Assembly: GCA_021801235.1 (NCBI GenBank)
Contig: JAJYYG010000070.1
Span: forward strand, 1-64,000
From: Actinomycetes bacterium
GTDB taxonomy: Bacteria > Actinomycetota > Acidimicrobiia > Acidimicrobiales > RAAP-2
DNA length: 64,000 nucleotides
Direction: 5' to 3'
Part shown: piece by piece, positions 41,776 through 50,157 of the stretch
Position numbering within the stretch: the stretch's first letter is position 1
How the letters are laid out: each line of letters starts with the position of its first letter
Program-made: the position numbers and the translations under genes
The notes under the pieces: generated by a model
The model's input: only the letters and a program-made list of their open reading frames with translations
Databases searched by the model: none
Told to the model about the DNA's origin: nothing

Positions 41776-43059
41776 GTGTCCGTCGTCGTCGTAGGGATCG
41801 ACCAGGCCACGGCGCCGTTGCACCTGCTCGAACAGGTGTCGGTGGCCGACGACCAGCTCCCCAAGGCCCTGGCGTCCCTCCGCGACCAGTCCAACCTCTC
41901 CGAGGCGGTGATCCTCTCGACCTGCCTGCGGACCGAGGTCTACGCGGTGGTGGAGCGCTTCCACGACGGTGTCGAGGAGATCGAGGAGTTCCTGGCCGGG
42001 CTGGGGGGCTCCAGCGCGGACGGGCTGGCCGGTCATCTCACCGTCCGGTTCGACGACGACGTGGTCGAGCACCTGTTCTCGGTCGCCTCCGGCCTCGCCT
42101 CGGCCGTGCTCGGCGAGTCCGAGGTGCTCGGACAGGTCCGGCGCGCCTGGGAGCGGGCCCAGCGCGAGCGGGCGTCCGGGCCGGTGCTCGGGACCCTGTT
42201 CCGCCATGCGGTGGGTACCGGGCGCCGGGTGCGCTCGGAGACGGCGATCGCCCGGGGCATCACCTCCCTCTCCCACGGAGCGGTGGCGCTGGCCGCGGAG
42301 CGGTTCGGCGGCCGTCTGACGGGCTCCCGGGTCCTGGTGGTCGGGGCGGGTGAGATGGGGGACGGGGTGGCGCGGGCACTCGACGCCCACGACCCGTCGT
42401 CCGTGGTGGTCGCCAACCGGACCGCCCAACGCGCCCGGACGCTGGTGGGGAGCCTGACCGGTCCGCTGGCGGAGCGGGCCAGGGCGACCGACCTGTCCCG
42501 ACTGGGCGACGATCTGGTCGCGGCCGACGTGGTGTTCACCTCGGTGGCGTCCACGCAGCCGGTCGTCGACCGCGACCTGCTCGCCACGGTGGCGTCGCGA
42601 CGGGAGGGACGCCCGCCGCTGCTGGTGGTCGACCTCGGGATGCCGCGCAACGTGGAGCCGGGGGCCGCCGACCTGGCGGGCGTGACGTTGCTCGACATGG
42701 ACGCCCTCCGCCGCGCGGTGGAGGCCGCCTTGACCGGCCGCCAGGGCGAGGTGGAGCACGCCCGCGAGATCATCGCCGACGAGCTCGAGCGCTACCGCTC
42801 GGCCATCCGGGCCCGAGGGGCCGCACCGGTGATCGCCGCCCTCCGGGCGCGGGCAGAGGACGCCCGCCGGCGCGAGCTGGACCGCCAGCGGGCCAGGCAC
42901 GCCGATCTGACCGAGGCGCAGTGGGACCAGGTCGACCGGGTGACCCGGGCCACGATGGCGACGCTCCTCCACCAGCCGACCGTGGCCCTGAAGGATGCCG
43001 CCGGGACGTCGCGCGGCGAACGCCTGGTCGAATCGTTGCGCTCGTTGTTCGACCTCTGA
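41776..43059 (+). CDS. hemA: Glutamyl-tRNA reductase
   Basis: 427 aa, GTG start after a purine-rich GAGAGGTGGGTGGGG stretch. Reduces glutamyl-tRNA(Glu) to glutamate-1-semialdehyde with NADPH, the first step of C5-pathway tetrapyrrole synthesis. Catalytic Cys in LSTCLRTEVYAVV; ASGLASAVLGESEVLGQVRRAW; NADPH fold VLVVGAGEMGDGVARAL; VVVANRTAQRARTL; VFTSVASTQPVV; VVDLGMPRNVEP; and the C-terminal dimerisation helices ending LLHQPTVALKDAAG. Works with hemL further down. Translation with hemC may be coupled (13-nt gap). Confidence 0.96.
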   Translation: MSVVVVGIDQATAPLHLLEQVSVADDQLPKALASLRDQSNLSEAVILSTCLRTEVYAVVERFHDGVEEIEEFLAGLGGSSADGLAGHLTVRFDDDVVEHLFSVASGLASAVLGESEVLGQVRRAWERAQRERASGPVLGTLFRHAVGTGRRVRSETAIARGITSLSHGAVALAAERFGGRLTGSRVLVVGAGEMGDGVARALDAHDPSSVVVANRTAQRARTLVGSLTGPLAERARATDLSRLGDDLVAADVVFTSVASTQPVVDRDLLATVASRREGRPPLLVVDLGMPRNVEPGAADLAGVTLLDMDALRRAVEAALTGRQGEVEHAREIIADELERYRSAIRARGAAPVIAALRARAEDARRRELDRQRARHADLTEAQWDQVDRVTRATMATLLHQPTVALKDAAGTSRGERLVESLRSLFDL

Positions 43060-43072
43060 GGTCCGGAGCCGG

Positions 43073-44059
43073 ATGAAGCCAGCCGGAACGCCGCTGCGGC
43101 TGGCTACCCGTGGGTCCCCCCTCGCCCGCTGGCAGACCCACCGGGTGGCGGAGCTCCTCGGGCGCAAGGGGACGCCGACCACGGTGGTGGTGGTGGACAC
43201 CGAGGGGGACCGGCGGGCGGATGTGCCCCTGCGCTCCATCGGAGGCCAAGGGGTCTTCGTCAAGGAGGTGCAGGCCGCGGTGGTGCGGGGCGAGGCCGAT
43301 GCGGCGGTGCACTCGGCCAAGGACCTCCCTTCCGCGCCGGAGCTGCTGGTCCCGGGCCTGGTGCTGGCCGCGTTCCCGGAACGGGCCGATCCGCACGACC
43401 TCCTGGTGGGGGCCACCCTCGACACCCTGGGGAGCGGGGCCCTGGTCGCCACGGGCTCCGCCCGCCGGCGGGTGCAGCTGGCCAACCTCCGGGCCGACCT
43501 CGTGTTCGCCGACCTGCGGGGGAACCTAGCCACCCGCCTGGCCGCGGTGGGCACGGCGGGCGTCGGCGCCGTGGTGGTGGCCGTGGCCGGCGTGGAGCGG
43601 CTGGGCTGGGAGAACGAGGCCGGGCTCCCGGTGGAGCGGCTGGGTCCGCTGACCATGGTGCCCCAGGTGGGCCAAGGTGCGATCGCCGTCGAGTGCCGGG
43701 AAGACGACCATGCGGTCCGCGAGGCGCTGGCGGCCATCGACGACCCGTGGGTGCGGAGGCCGGTGGAGGCGGAGCGGGCCTACCTGGCCGAGCTCGGGGG
43801 CGGCTGCACCCAGCCAGTCGGCGCGCTGGCCGTCGCCTGCGAGGACGCCGGGGTGCCGGCCGGCTCGCTCACCGTGACCGGGATGCTGGCCAGCGAGGAC
43901 GGCCACGTGGTGCTCCGCCGGATGGGGACCGGTACCGATCCGGGGCACCTGGGCCGGTCGGTGGCCCGGGCCCTCCTGGACCGCTCGGGTGGACGGTCCC
44001 TCGGGGCGTGGGGCGCGGGTGACGAGGCCGTTCGTCCAGGAGGCCGACCGCAGCCATGA
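43073..44059 (+). CDS. hemC: Hydroxymethylbilane synthase
   Basis: 328 aa from the ATG at 43073 with CCGGAG upstream; the track start lies inside hemA. Polymerises four porphobilinogens to hydroxymethylbilane. LRLATRGSPLARWQTHRVAELL; GVFVKEVQAAVVRGEADAAVHSAKDLPSAP with the catalytic Asp region; ATGSARRRVQLANLRADLVFADLRGN; the cofactor-binding Cys in LGGGCTQPVGALA. The C-terminal ~20 residues are a non-conserved extension. Overlaps cobA by 4 nt (ATGA). Confidence 0.96.
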   Translation: MKPAGTPLRLATRGSPLARWQTHRVAELLGRKGTPTTVVVVDTEGDRRADVPLRSIGGQGVFVKEVQAAVVRGEADAAVHSAKDLPSAPELLVPGLVLAAFPERADPHDLLVGATLDTLGSGALVATGSARRRVQLANLRADLVFADLRGNLATRLAAVGTAGVGAVVVAVAGVERLGWENEAGLPVERLGPLTMVPQVGQGAIAVECREDDHAVREALAAIDDPWVRRPVEAERAYLAELGGGCTQPVGALAVACEDAGVPAGSLTVTGMLASEDGHVVLRRMGTGTDPGHLGRSVARALLDRSGGRSLGAWGAGDEAVRPGGRPQP

Positions 44060-44805
44060 CGGTCTACCTGGTCGGGGCCGGACCGGGTGATCCCGGCCTC
44101 TTGACCGTCCGCGGTGCCGGGCTCCTCGGTTCGGCGGACGTCGTCGTCCACGACCGGCTGATCGGACGCGAGCTCCTCGATCTCGCCCCGGCGTCGGCGT
44201 CCGTGATCGACGTCGGCAAGGTCCCCGGCCAGCCGATCCGTCAGCACGACATCAACCGGTTGCTGGTGGAGCAGGGCCGCACCGGTCGCCTGGTGGTCCG
44301 ACTCAAGGGGGGTGACCCGTTCGTCTTCGGACGCGGAGGGGAGGAGGCCGAGGCGTTGGCGGCCGCCGGGGTCCGGTTCGAGGTCGTGCCCGGTGTGACG
44401 TCCGCCTTCGCCGCCCCCGCTGCGGCAGGCATCCCGGTGACCCACCGGGGGGTCTCGGCGTCGGTGACGGTCGTCACCGGCCACGCCGGTACCCCGCAGG
44501 AGCCCGGCGGCGTGCCGGGGGCCGCGGACTGGGCGGCCCTGGCGGTCACCGGGGGCACCCTCGTGGTGCTGATGGGGATGGCCCACCGCGGGGCCATCGC
44601 CGAGGCGTTGCTGGCCGCCGGGCGCTCCGCGGGCACCCCGGTGGCGGTGGTCCACTGGGGGACCACCGACCGGCAGCGGGTGGTGCGGACCTCGTTGGCC
44701 GGCCTGGCTGCCGTGGACCTGCCTGCGCCGGCGACCATCGTGATCGGCCCGGTAGCCGCCCTCGACGTCCATGTCCGGGGGACGGCGCCCACCGGCGCCC
44801 CGTGA
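44056..44805 (+). CDS. cobA: Uroporphyrinogen-III C-methyltransferase
   Basis: 249 aa; ATG overlaps the hemC stop. Transfers two methyl groups from SAM to uroporphyrinogen III to give precorrin-2, feeding siroheme and cobalamin. VYLVGAGPGDPGLLTVRGAGLL, VVHDRLIGRELLDLAPA, VRLKGGDPFVFGRGGEEAEAL, VVPGVTSAFAAPAAAGIPVTHRGVSASVTVVTGH and VLMGMAH are the SUMT signatures. There is no fused hemD domain, unlike in some actinobacteria; the synthase is separate at 46475. The next gene is an unrelated exported protein. Confidence 0.94.
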   Translation: MTVYLVGAGPGDPGLLTVRGAGLLGSADVVVHDRLIGRELLDLAPASASVIDVGKVPGQPIRQHDINRLLVEQGRTGRLVVRLKGGDPFVFGRGGEEAEALAAAGVRFEVVPGVTSAFAAPAAAGIPVTHRGVSASVTVVTGHAGTPQEPGGVPGAADWAALAVTGGTLVVLMGMAHRGAIAEALLAAGRSAGTPVAVVHWGTTDRQRVVRTSLAGLAAVDLPAPATIVIGPVAALDVHVRGTAPTGAP

Positions 44806-44977
44806 CGGCGCGCGGGAGCGCCCACCGCGTCCCGTTGCCGTCGACGAACAGGGCCTCGGCGTGGCCGGCGCCGGACCGATCCGCCGTCCTCCGTCCCGGG
44901 CGACCGGAGCGGGAAGGTCGCACGGGACCTCGCGGCGCGTCGTCCCGTGGGTCCGGTGCACCGTGGGCTCCGACTGT

Positions 44978-44983
44978 TACCAT
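44978..44983 (+). promoter_or_regulatory. Putative -10 element (TACCAT) of the exported repeat-protein gene
   Basis: TACCAT, 36 nt before the ATG at 45020; the gene also has a GGGGAGA ribosome site, so this transcript would have a short leader. Confidence 0.35.
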
Positions 44984-45019
44984 CCTCGGGTCAGGGTGGA
45001 GACAGGCGGGGAGAAGTCC

Positions 45020-46387
45020 ATGGTGCATCGGCCGGAGGTCGCAGGGCGGTTGCGGATCGGAGGTCCGCGCGGATGGTCCGTGGCGGCCACCGTGCTCGGG
45101 ATGGTCGCCGGGATGGTCGTCCCCGCGGTCTTCGGTGCCGGTCCGGTCGGGGCCTCGGCCGTCGGCGCCCGCCCGCTTCCCACGCCGGCGGCGGTCCTGG
45201 CCCGTGCCGCATGGCCGGTGCCCGACGGGTCCGCGCCCAGCTCCGGACGGACGCCGTCCGGGGAGCCCCGTCCCCACGCGGTGACTGCGTCCTGTACCTT
45301 CAACGGGCAGTCCACCCTGGTCCCGAACGTCAGCCCCGGGTCGACGGTGGCCATCGCCTGCACGGGATGGGCCCCGGGCGACACCGTCTACGCCGCCGAA
45401 GTGAGCCCGCTGTTCTTCAGCTCGGGTTCGGCCAACGACGTCGACCCCAATGTGGCCACCTTCACCGCCAACGGTGCCGGGCAGCTCGACGGGACGTTCT
45501 CCGTCCCCGATCCGTTCGCCGCCCCTGATCCCGCGGCCGTCTGCCCTCCGACCGCGTCCCAGGTGGCGCAGGGCTACCTCCGGTGCTCGTTGGTGCTGGG
45601 CGACGCGAGCGGGACGAACCTCGCCCTGGTCGCCCTCAACTACGCCCCGGCACCGGTAGCCGTCGGCATCGCCTCGACGCCCGACGGCGGCGGCTACTGG
45701 GTGGCGTGGTCGAACGGCGCGGTCACCCCCCACGGCGACGCCCAGGACTACGGGAACGCGTCGGGCCTCAACCTGGTCGCCCCCATCAGCCACATCGTCG
45801 GGACCACCGACGGGCGCGGCTACTGGCTGGTCGCAGCCGACGGCGGCACGTTCGCCTTCGGGGATGCCGGGTTCTACGGCTCGATGGGGGGGATGGCCCT
45901 CAACGCCCCGGTGGTGGACCTCGCACCCACCCGGGACGGCAAGGGCTACTGGCTGGTGGCCAGCGACGGCGGCATCTTCGCCTTCGGGGATGCCGTCTTC
46001 CACGGCTCGATGGGGGGTAGGCCCCTGAACCAGCCGGTTGTCGGCATCGCTGCGGACCTGGCGACCGGGGGCTACTGGCTGGTGGCCAGCGACGGCGGGA
46101 TCTTCGCCATCGACGCCCCGTTCTTCGGCTCGACCGGGTCGATCCGCCTGAACCGGCCGGTCAACGGCATGGCGGCGACCGCCACCAGCGGCGGCTACTG
46201 GTTCGTGGCCTCTGACGGCGGCATCTTCGCCTTCGGCGATGCGGCGTTCCACGGGTCGCTGGGGAACCTGACGCTCAACAAGCCCATCGTGGGGATGTCC
46301 GCGGACCTGGCGACCGGCGGGTACTGGCTGGTCGGTGGCGACGGAGGCGTCTTCGCGGTGGACGCCCCGTTCTTCGGCGCGGGCTGA
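45020..46387 (+). CDS. Exported GKGYWLV-repeat protein
   Basis: 455 aa from the ATG at 45020 (GGGGAGA ribosome site); the track ORF starts inside cobA. A signal segment at about 20-47 (SVAATVLGMVAGMVVPAVFGAGPVGASA). Residues ~90-205 form a beta-rich domain with paired cysteines (ASCTFNGQSTL...IACTGWAPGD; CPPTASQVAQGYLRCSL). From about 215 there are six ~40-aa units such as DGKGYWLVASDGGIFAFGDAVFHGSMGG and ATGGYWLVASDGGIFAIDAPFFGSTG, probably a propeller-like fold. The same repeat occurs in the protein at 26387. Function unknown. It interrupts the heme gene cluster between cobA and hemD. Confidence 0.82.
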   Translation: MVHRPEVAGRLRIGGPRGWSVAATVLGMVAGMVVPAVFGAGPVGASAVGARPLPTPAAVLARAAWPVPDGSAPSSGRTPSGEPRPHAVTASCTFNGQSTLVPNVSPGSTVAIACTGWAPGDTVYAAEVSPLFFSSGSANDVDPNVATFTANGAGQLDGTFSVPDPFAAPDPAAVCPPTASQVAQGYLRCSLVLGDASGTNLALVALNYAPAPVAVGIASTPDGGGYWVAWSNGAVTPHGDAQDYGNASGLNLVAPISHIVGTTDGRGYWLVAADGGTFAFGDAGFYGSMGGMALNAPVVDLAPTRDGKGYWLVASDGGIFAFGDAVFHGSMGGRPLNQPVVGIAADLATGGYWLVASDGGIFAIDAPFFGSTGSIRLNRPVNGMAATATSGGYWFVASDGGIFAFGDAAFHGSLGNLTLNKPIVGMSADLATGGYWLVGGDGGVFAVDAPFFGAG

Positions 46388-46462
46388 CCGGGCACCCGGT
46401 CGTCGGCGACCCCTCGCCGCGGCGAGGCGGCCCGCCATTCCCTCCCATCCCCTCCCGCGCTC

Positions 46463-46468
46463 TAGGCT
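46463..46468 (+). promoter_or_regulatory. Putative leaderless -10 element (TAGGCT) of hemD
   Basis: TAGGCT, 6 nt before the hemD ATG; gives hemD its own promoter after the inserted gene. Confidence 0.55.
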
Positions 46469-46474
46469 CGCTCA

Positions 46475-47311
46475 ATGCCGCGCTCACGACTCCCGCTCGC
46501 CGGGAGGCGTGTGGTGGTGACCCGGGCGCGGACGCAGGCGTCGACGCTGGTGGACCGCCTGGTGGCGCTGGGCGCCGACGTGGTCGAGCTCCCGGTCATC
46601 GCCATCGGGACCCCCGCCGATGGAGGGGAGGCACTGGGGGAACGCGCCCGCCGGGCCGCGGGCGGGGAGTACGAATGGGTGGTGTTCACCTCGGCCAACG
46701 CGGTGGACCCGTTCTTCGATGCCTTCGACGCGGCGGCCGGCACGGCCGGTGCTCCCCTGTCGGTGCCCCGTTGGGCGGCCGTCGGCCCGGCCACGGCGCG
46801 GGCCCTGGCCGGACGCGGCCGCCCGGCCGACCTGGTGCCGTCCTCCGCGGTGGCCGAGGCGCTGGCCGACGAGTTCCCCGCAGCAGGCGCGTCGGCGCGC
46901 CCGGTGTTGTTCCCCAGGGCCGAGACGGTGCGTGACGTGCTCGCCCGCGGGCTGCGGGCGAAGGGCTGGGTGGTCGACGAGGTGGTCGCCTACCGCACGG
47001 TCGGGTCCGAGCCGACCCCGGAGGCGCTGGCGGAAGCCCGCACCGCCGAGGCCATCGCCTTCACCTCCACGTCGACGGTGGAGCGGACGGTCGGGCTCCT
47101 CGGCGCCGACGGGCTCCCCCCTGTGGTGGTCACCATCGGACCGGTCACGTCCGCGGCGGTGCGCGGCGCCGGGTCCCATGTCGACCGCGAGGCGGGTGTG
47201 CACGACGTGGCGGGCCTGGTCGACGCGGTGGTGGCGGCGGTGGCCGACCGTCGCGGCGCGACCGACCGTGGACGGCGGCGGCAGCAGCGGGAGCACCAGC
47301 AGGAGCCGTGA
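46475..47311 (+). CDS. hemD: Uroporphyrinogen-III synthase
   Basis: 278 aa. Cyclises hydroxymethylbilane to uroporphyrinogen III with inversion of ring D. The family is poorly conserved, but the two-lobe pattern is clear: LAGRRVVVTRARTQASTLVDRLVALGADVVELPVIAI, EWVVFTSANAVDPFF, RWAAVGPATARALAGRG; then VLFPRAETVRDVLARGLRAKGWVVDEVVAYRTV, AIAFTSTSTVERTV, VVTIGPVTSAAVRGAG. The context next to hemC/cobA/hemB supports it. Overlaps the next gene by 4 nt. Confidence 0.9.
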   Translation: MPRSRLPLAGRRVVVTRARTQASTLVDRLVALGADVVELPVIAIGTPADGGEALGERARRAAGGEYEWVVFTSANAVDPFFDAFDAAAGTAGAPLSVPRWAAVGPATARALAGRGRPADLVPSSAVAEALADEFPAAGASARPVLFPRAETVRDVLARGLRAKGWVVDEVVAYRTVGSEPTPEALAEARTAEAIAFTSTSTVERTVGLLGADGLPPVVVTIGPVTSAAVRGAGSHVDREAGVHDVAGLVDAVVAAVADRRGATDRGRRRQQREHQQEP

Positions 47312-49128
47312 CGCCCCCCGTCGACGGCAGGCGGCCGCCGCACACCCCGCCGCCACGGGGGCAGGGCCGTGACGCCCTCCCGCGGACCGGCACGGGGATC
47401 CGCAGCGGCGGGGGAGGGGACACCACATCGGCGGACACCGCCCCGGGAGACAGTCCCTCGGAAGACGGTGCGGGAGCTCCGGTACCACCGGCGACCGGGG
47501 ACTCCCGCGGCGCCGGGGTACGCGCCCGTTGGCGCTCGTTGGCGGCCCGCGGGATGCGGCCGTTCTGGGTGGCCACCGTGGTGGTGCTGGGGGTGCAGGT
47601 GGCCGGCCTCCTCGCCTACAGCGCCTTCCTCTACCACCGGTTCGACCTGACCGACGACTTCGGCACGTACGCCCAGGCCTGGTGGCTCATCGGGCACGGC
47701 CATCTCAACCCGGTCGACACCATCCAGTCGCCTCCCTACCCGTTCTGGCAGAGCCACTTCGAGCTGGCGATGTGGCCGATCGCCCTGGTCGGCCGGCTGT
47801 GGCCCTCCTCCCTCCAGCTCGTGTGGCTCCAGGACGTCGCCGTCGTGGCCACGGAGGCGACCGCCCTGGTCTGGGCGGCCCGCGTCATCGAGGAGCGGAT
47901 GGAAAGCCGCCGTTCGCTCGCGGGCGTGGCCGCCCTGGTGGCGCTGGTGTGGAACCCCTGGTGGTACCAGGTGGCGTCGTTCGACGTGCACTTCGAGGTC
48001 CTCGGGCTGCCGTTCGTGGTCTGGTCCGCCTACGCGCTGTGGCGGGGCCGTCCCCGGGTGGCCCTGGTCGCCGGAGCGGTGGCCCTGCTCTTCGGGGACG
48101 TGGTGACCGTGATCGTGGCCTGCGTGGCGATCGCCGGGCTGGTGTCGCGCCGGGTCCGCAAGGACGGCGGGCTCCGCTGGCCGGTGGCGCTCGGGGCACT
48201 GGCGCTCGGGTGGTTGGCACTGATCGCGCTGGCGGGCGGAAACCGGGGTAGCGGCATCGTCACCAACTACGGGTACCTGGTGGGTGCCGGGCCGCGGGCG
48301 GGAAGCCTCTCCGTCCTGCGGGCGCTGGTGCTCCACCCCGCGCGTGCCCTGCAGCGGCTGTTCGACCGGCGGGCGGGCATGGGCAGGGTGGTGGCGTCCG
48401 GCGGACTGCTCGGGGTGGTGACGCCCTGGGGGTTCCTGGTGGCGCTCGGGGTGCTCGGTCCGGCCGCGCTCAACGCCAACCCGGCCTTCCTCACGCCGAC
48501 GATCGCGTTCCAGACCGTCGCCGTCGTCCCGTTCGTGTTCGTGGGAACGGTGATGGTGCTGCTGCGGGTCGCCCCTGGTCCTGACCGCCGTGCCCGGTTG
48601 CGGCACGGTCCTGACCGCCGTGCCCGGTTGCGGCACGGTCCTGACCGCCGTGCCCGGTTGCGGCACGGTCCTGAGACGGCGCGGCGTCGGCGGACCGCGC
48701 TGGCCGTCACCCTGGCACTGGGGGTGGCCGCCTTGAGCCTCGTCCAGAGCGTCCCGGTATACGCGTCGATCAGGGGCGACTGGTGGCGGGTCGACGCCGC
48801 CACCGCCGCGGCGCTGCGAACCGTTCTCCCGCTGGTGCCGCCGGACGCCGAGGTGGTCGCCTCGCAGGGCGTGATCGGCCGGTTCGCCGAGCGGCGTTCG
48901 GTCTACCCGTACCTGGCGGCGCCCCAGGCGTTCCCGGTGACTGAGCCGGAGGTCTACTTCGTCGTCGTCCCGGACCAGGGGATCGAATCCGTGCCACCGG
49001 CTTCGGCGCTGGCCGCGGTGTCCACCTTGACGTCCCGGGACCGTGCCCGGGTCGTCCTCGACCGTTCGGGCGTGTTCGTCGTCGCCTGGCACCCGCCGCC
49101 CGGCGTGCACGCGATCGTGCTGCCGTAG
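47308..49128 (+). CDS. DUF2079 membrane protein
   Basis: 606 aa; GTG overlaps the hemD stop (GTGA). A Pro/Gly-rich cytosolic N-terminus (about 1-88) then about ten membrane helices. DUF2079 features: FDLTDDFGTYAQAWWLIGHGHLNP, WQSHFELAMWPIALVGRLWP, WQVASFDVHFEVLGLPF-like loop, and the C-terminal soluble part LPLVPPDAEVVASQGVIGRFAERRSVY. The family resembles GT-C glycosyltransferases, though no activity is known. Three perfect copies of a 10-residue Arg-rich repeat (GPDRRARLRH) lie in a loop. The coupling to hemD looks positional; a role in heme synthesis is not implied. Confidence 0.82.
   Translation: MTPPVDGRRPPHTPPPRGQGRDALPRTGTGIRSGGGGDTTSADTAPGDSPSEDGAGAPVPPATGDSRGAGVRARWRSLAARGMRPFWVATVVVLGVQVAGLLAYSAFLYHRFDLTDDFGTYAQAWWLIGHGHLNPVDTIQSPPYPFWQSHFELAMWPIALVGRLWPSSLQLVWLQDVAVVATEATALVWAARVIEERMESRRSLAGVAALVALVWNPWWYQVASFDVHFEVLGLPFVVWSAYALWRGRPRVALVAGAVALLFGDVVTVIVACVAIAGLVSRRVRKDGGLRWPVALGALALGWLALIALAGGNRGSGIVTNYGYLVGAGPRAGSLSVLRALVLHPARALQRLFDRRAGMGRVVASGGLLGVVTPWGFLVALGVLGPAALNANPAFLTPTIAFQTVAVVPFVFVGTVMVLLRVAPGPDRRARLRHGPDRRARLRHGPDRRARLRHGPETARRRRTALAVTLALGVAALSLVQSVPVYASIRGDWWRVDAATAAALRTVLPLVPPDAEVVASQGVIGRFAERRSVYPYLAAPQAFPVTEPEVYFVVVPDQGIESVPPASALAAVSTLTSRDRARVVLDRSGVFVVAWHPPPGVHAIVLP
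48577..48674 (+). repeat. 30-nt perfect tandem repeat in the DUF2079 gene
   Basis: Three identical 30-nt units starting GGTCCTGACCGCCGTGCC plus an 8-nt partial fourth. Each codes GPDRRARLRH in frame. No unique spacers, so not a CRISPR. Confidence 0.95.
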
Positions 49129-49131
49129 GCT
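49126..49131 (+). promoter_or_regulatory. Putative leaderless -10 element (TAGGCT) of hemB
   Basis: TAGGCT, 9 nt before the hemB GTG and overlapping the upstream TAG stop. Confidence 0.5.
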
Positions 49132-49140
49132 GAGGGGACC

Positions 49141-50157
49141 GTGTCGTCCGCCCCCCCGCCCCCGCGGCCCCTGACCAGGAGGCCCCGCCGCCTGCGCCGC
49201 ACGCCGGCGATGCGCCGTCTGGTGGCGGAGACGGTGCTCACCGTCGACGACCTGGTGGCGCCGCTGTTCGTGGCCGACGGGATCGCGGAGCCCCGGTCCG
49301 TGCCCTCGCTCCCGGGCGTGGTGCAGCACACGGTGGGCTCGCTGGTCGCCGAGGTGGAGCGTCTGGCCGGCCTGGGTGTGCCCGGGGTCATCCTCTTCGG
49401 GCTCCCCCGCCCGGAGGACAAGGACGCCGCGGGCACCCAGGCGTACGCTCCCGGCGGGATCACCCAGCGGGCCCTGGCCGCGGTTCGCGACCGGGTGGGG
49501 GAGTCCGTCGTCCTCATGGCCGACTGCTGCCTCGACGAGTTCACCTCCCACGGCCACTGCGGGATCGTCGACCCCCGGTCCGGGGAGGTCGACAACGACG
49601 CCACGCTTCCCCTCTACGGCGAGATCGCCGTGTCCCAGGCGCGTGCCGGGGCTGACGTGGTCGCACCCAGCGGGATGATGGACGGCCAGGTCGCTGCGAT
49701 CCGGAAGGCTCTGGACGGCGCCGGGCTCACGTCCGCGGCGGTGATGGCCTACGCCGCCAAGTACGCGTCCGCTCTGTACGGACCGTTCCGCGACGCCGCA
49801 CAGGTGTCGATCGCCGGAGGGGGGGACCGTCGCGCCTACCAGCAGGACGTGCGGAACCGCCGTGAGTCCCTGGTCGAGGTCCTCCTCGATGTCGACGAAG
49901 GTGCCGACGTCGTGATGGTGAAGCCGGCGCTCACCTCCCTCGACGTCATCGCCGACGTCCGGGCCGCGGTCGACATCCCGGTGGCCGCCTACCACGTGAG
50001 CGGCGAGTACGCCATGGTGCAGGCCGCTGCGGAGCGAGGGTGGATCGACGGTGACGCCGTGGCGGTCGAGCAGATCACCGCGGTCAAGAGGGCGGGGGCG
50101 GACCTGGTGCTCACCTACTTCGCAGGCCACCTGGCCGCACTGCTGGCGGATGGCTGA
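49141..50157 (+). CDS. hemB: Porphobilinogen synthase (delta-aminolevulinate dehydratase)
   Basis: 338 aa, GTG start. Condenses two 5-aminolevulinates to porphobilinogen. RRLRRTPAMRRLVAETVLTVDDLVAPLFV; metal loop MADCCLDEFTSHGHCGIVD; APSGMMDGQVAAIRKALD; active-site Lys residues in AYAAKYASALYGPFRDA and VMVKPALTSLDVI; PVAAYHVSGEYAM. The metal loop keeps two of the three zinc Cys positions with Asp at the other, intermediate between the zinc-type C-x-C and the magnesium-type forms. Overlaps hemL by 8 nt, so the pair is translationally coupled. Confidence 0.96.
   Translation: MSSAPPPPRPLTRRPRRLRRTPAMRRLVAETVLTVDDLVAPLFVADGIAEPRSVPSLPGVVQHTVGSLVAEVERLAGLGVPGVILFGLPRPEDKDAAGTQAYAPGGITQRALAAVRDRVGESVVLMADCCLDEFTSHGHCGIVDPRSGEVDNDATLPLYGEIAVSQARAGADVVAPSGMMDGQVAAIRKALDGAGLTSAAVMAYAAKYASALYGPFRDAAQVSIAGGGDRRAYQQDVRNRRESLVEVLLDVDEGADVVMVKPALTSLDVIADVRAAVDIPVAAYHVSGEYAMVQAAAERGWIDGDAVAVEQITAVKRAGADLVLTYFAGHLAALLADG

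Noticed and set aside
40843-43737. 964-aa minus-strand ORF over rex, hemA and hemC
   Set aside because: Antisense shadow; the plus-strand genes have complete catalytic motifs.
48577-48674. Possible CRISPR array
   Set aside because: Identical 30-nt units are directly abutting with no unique spacers and are in frame within a membrane protein.
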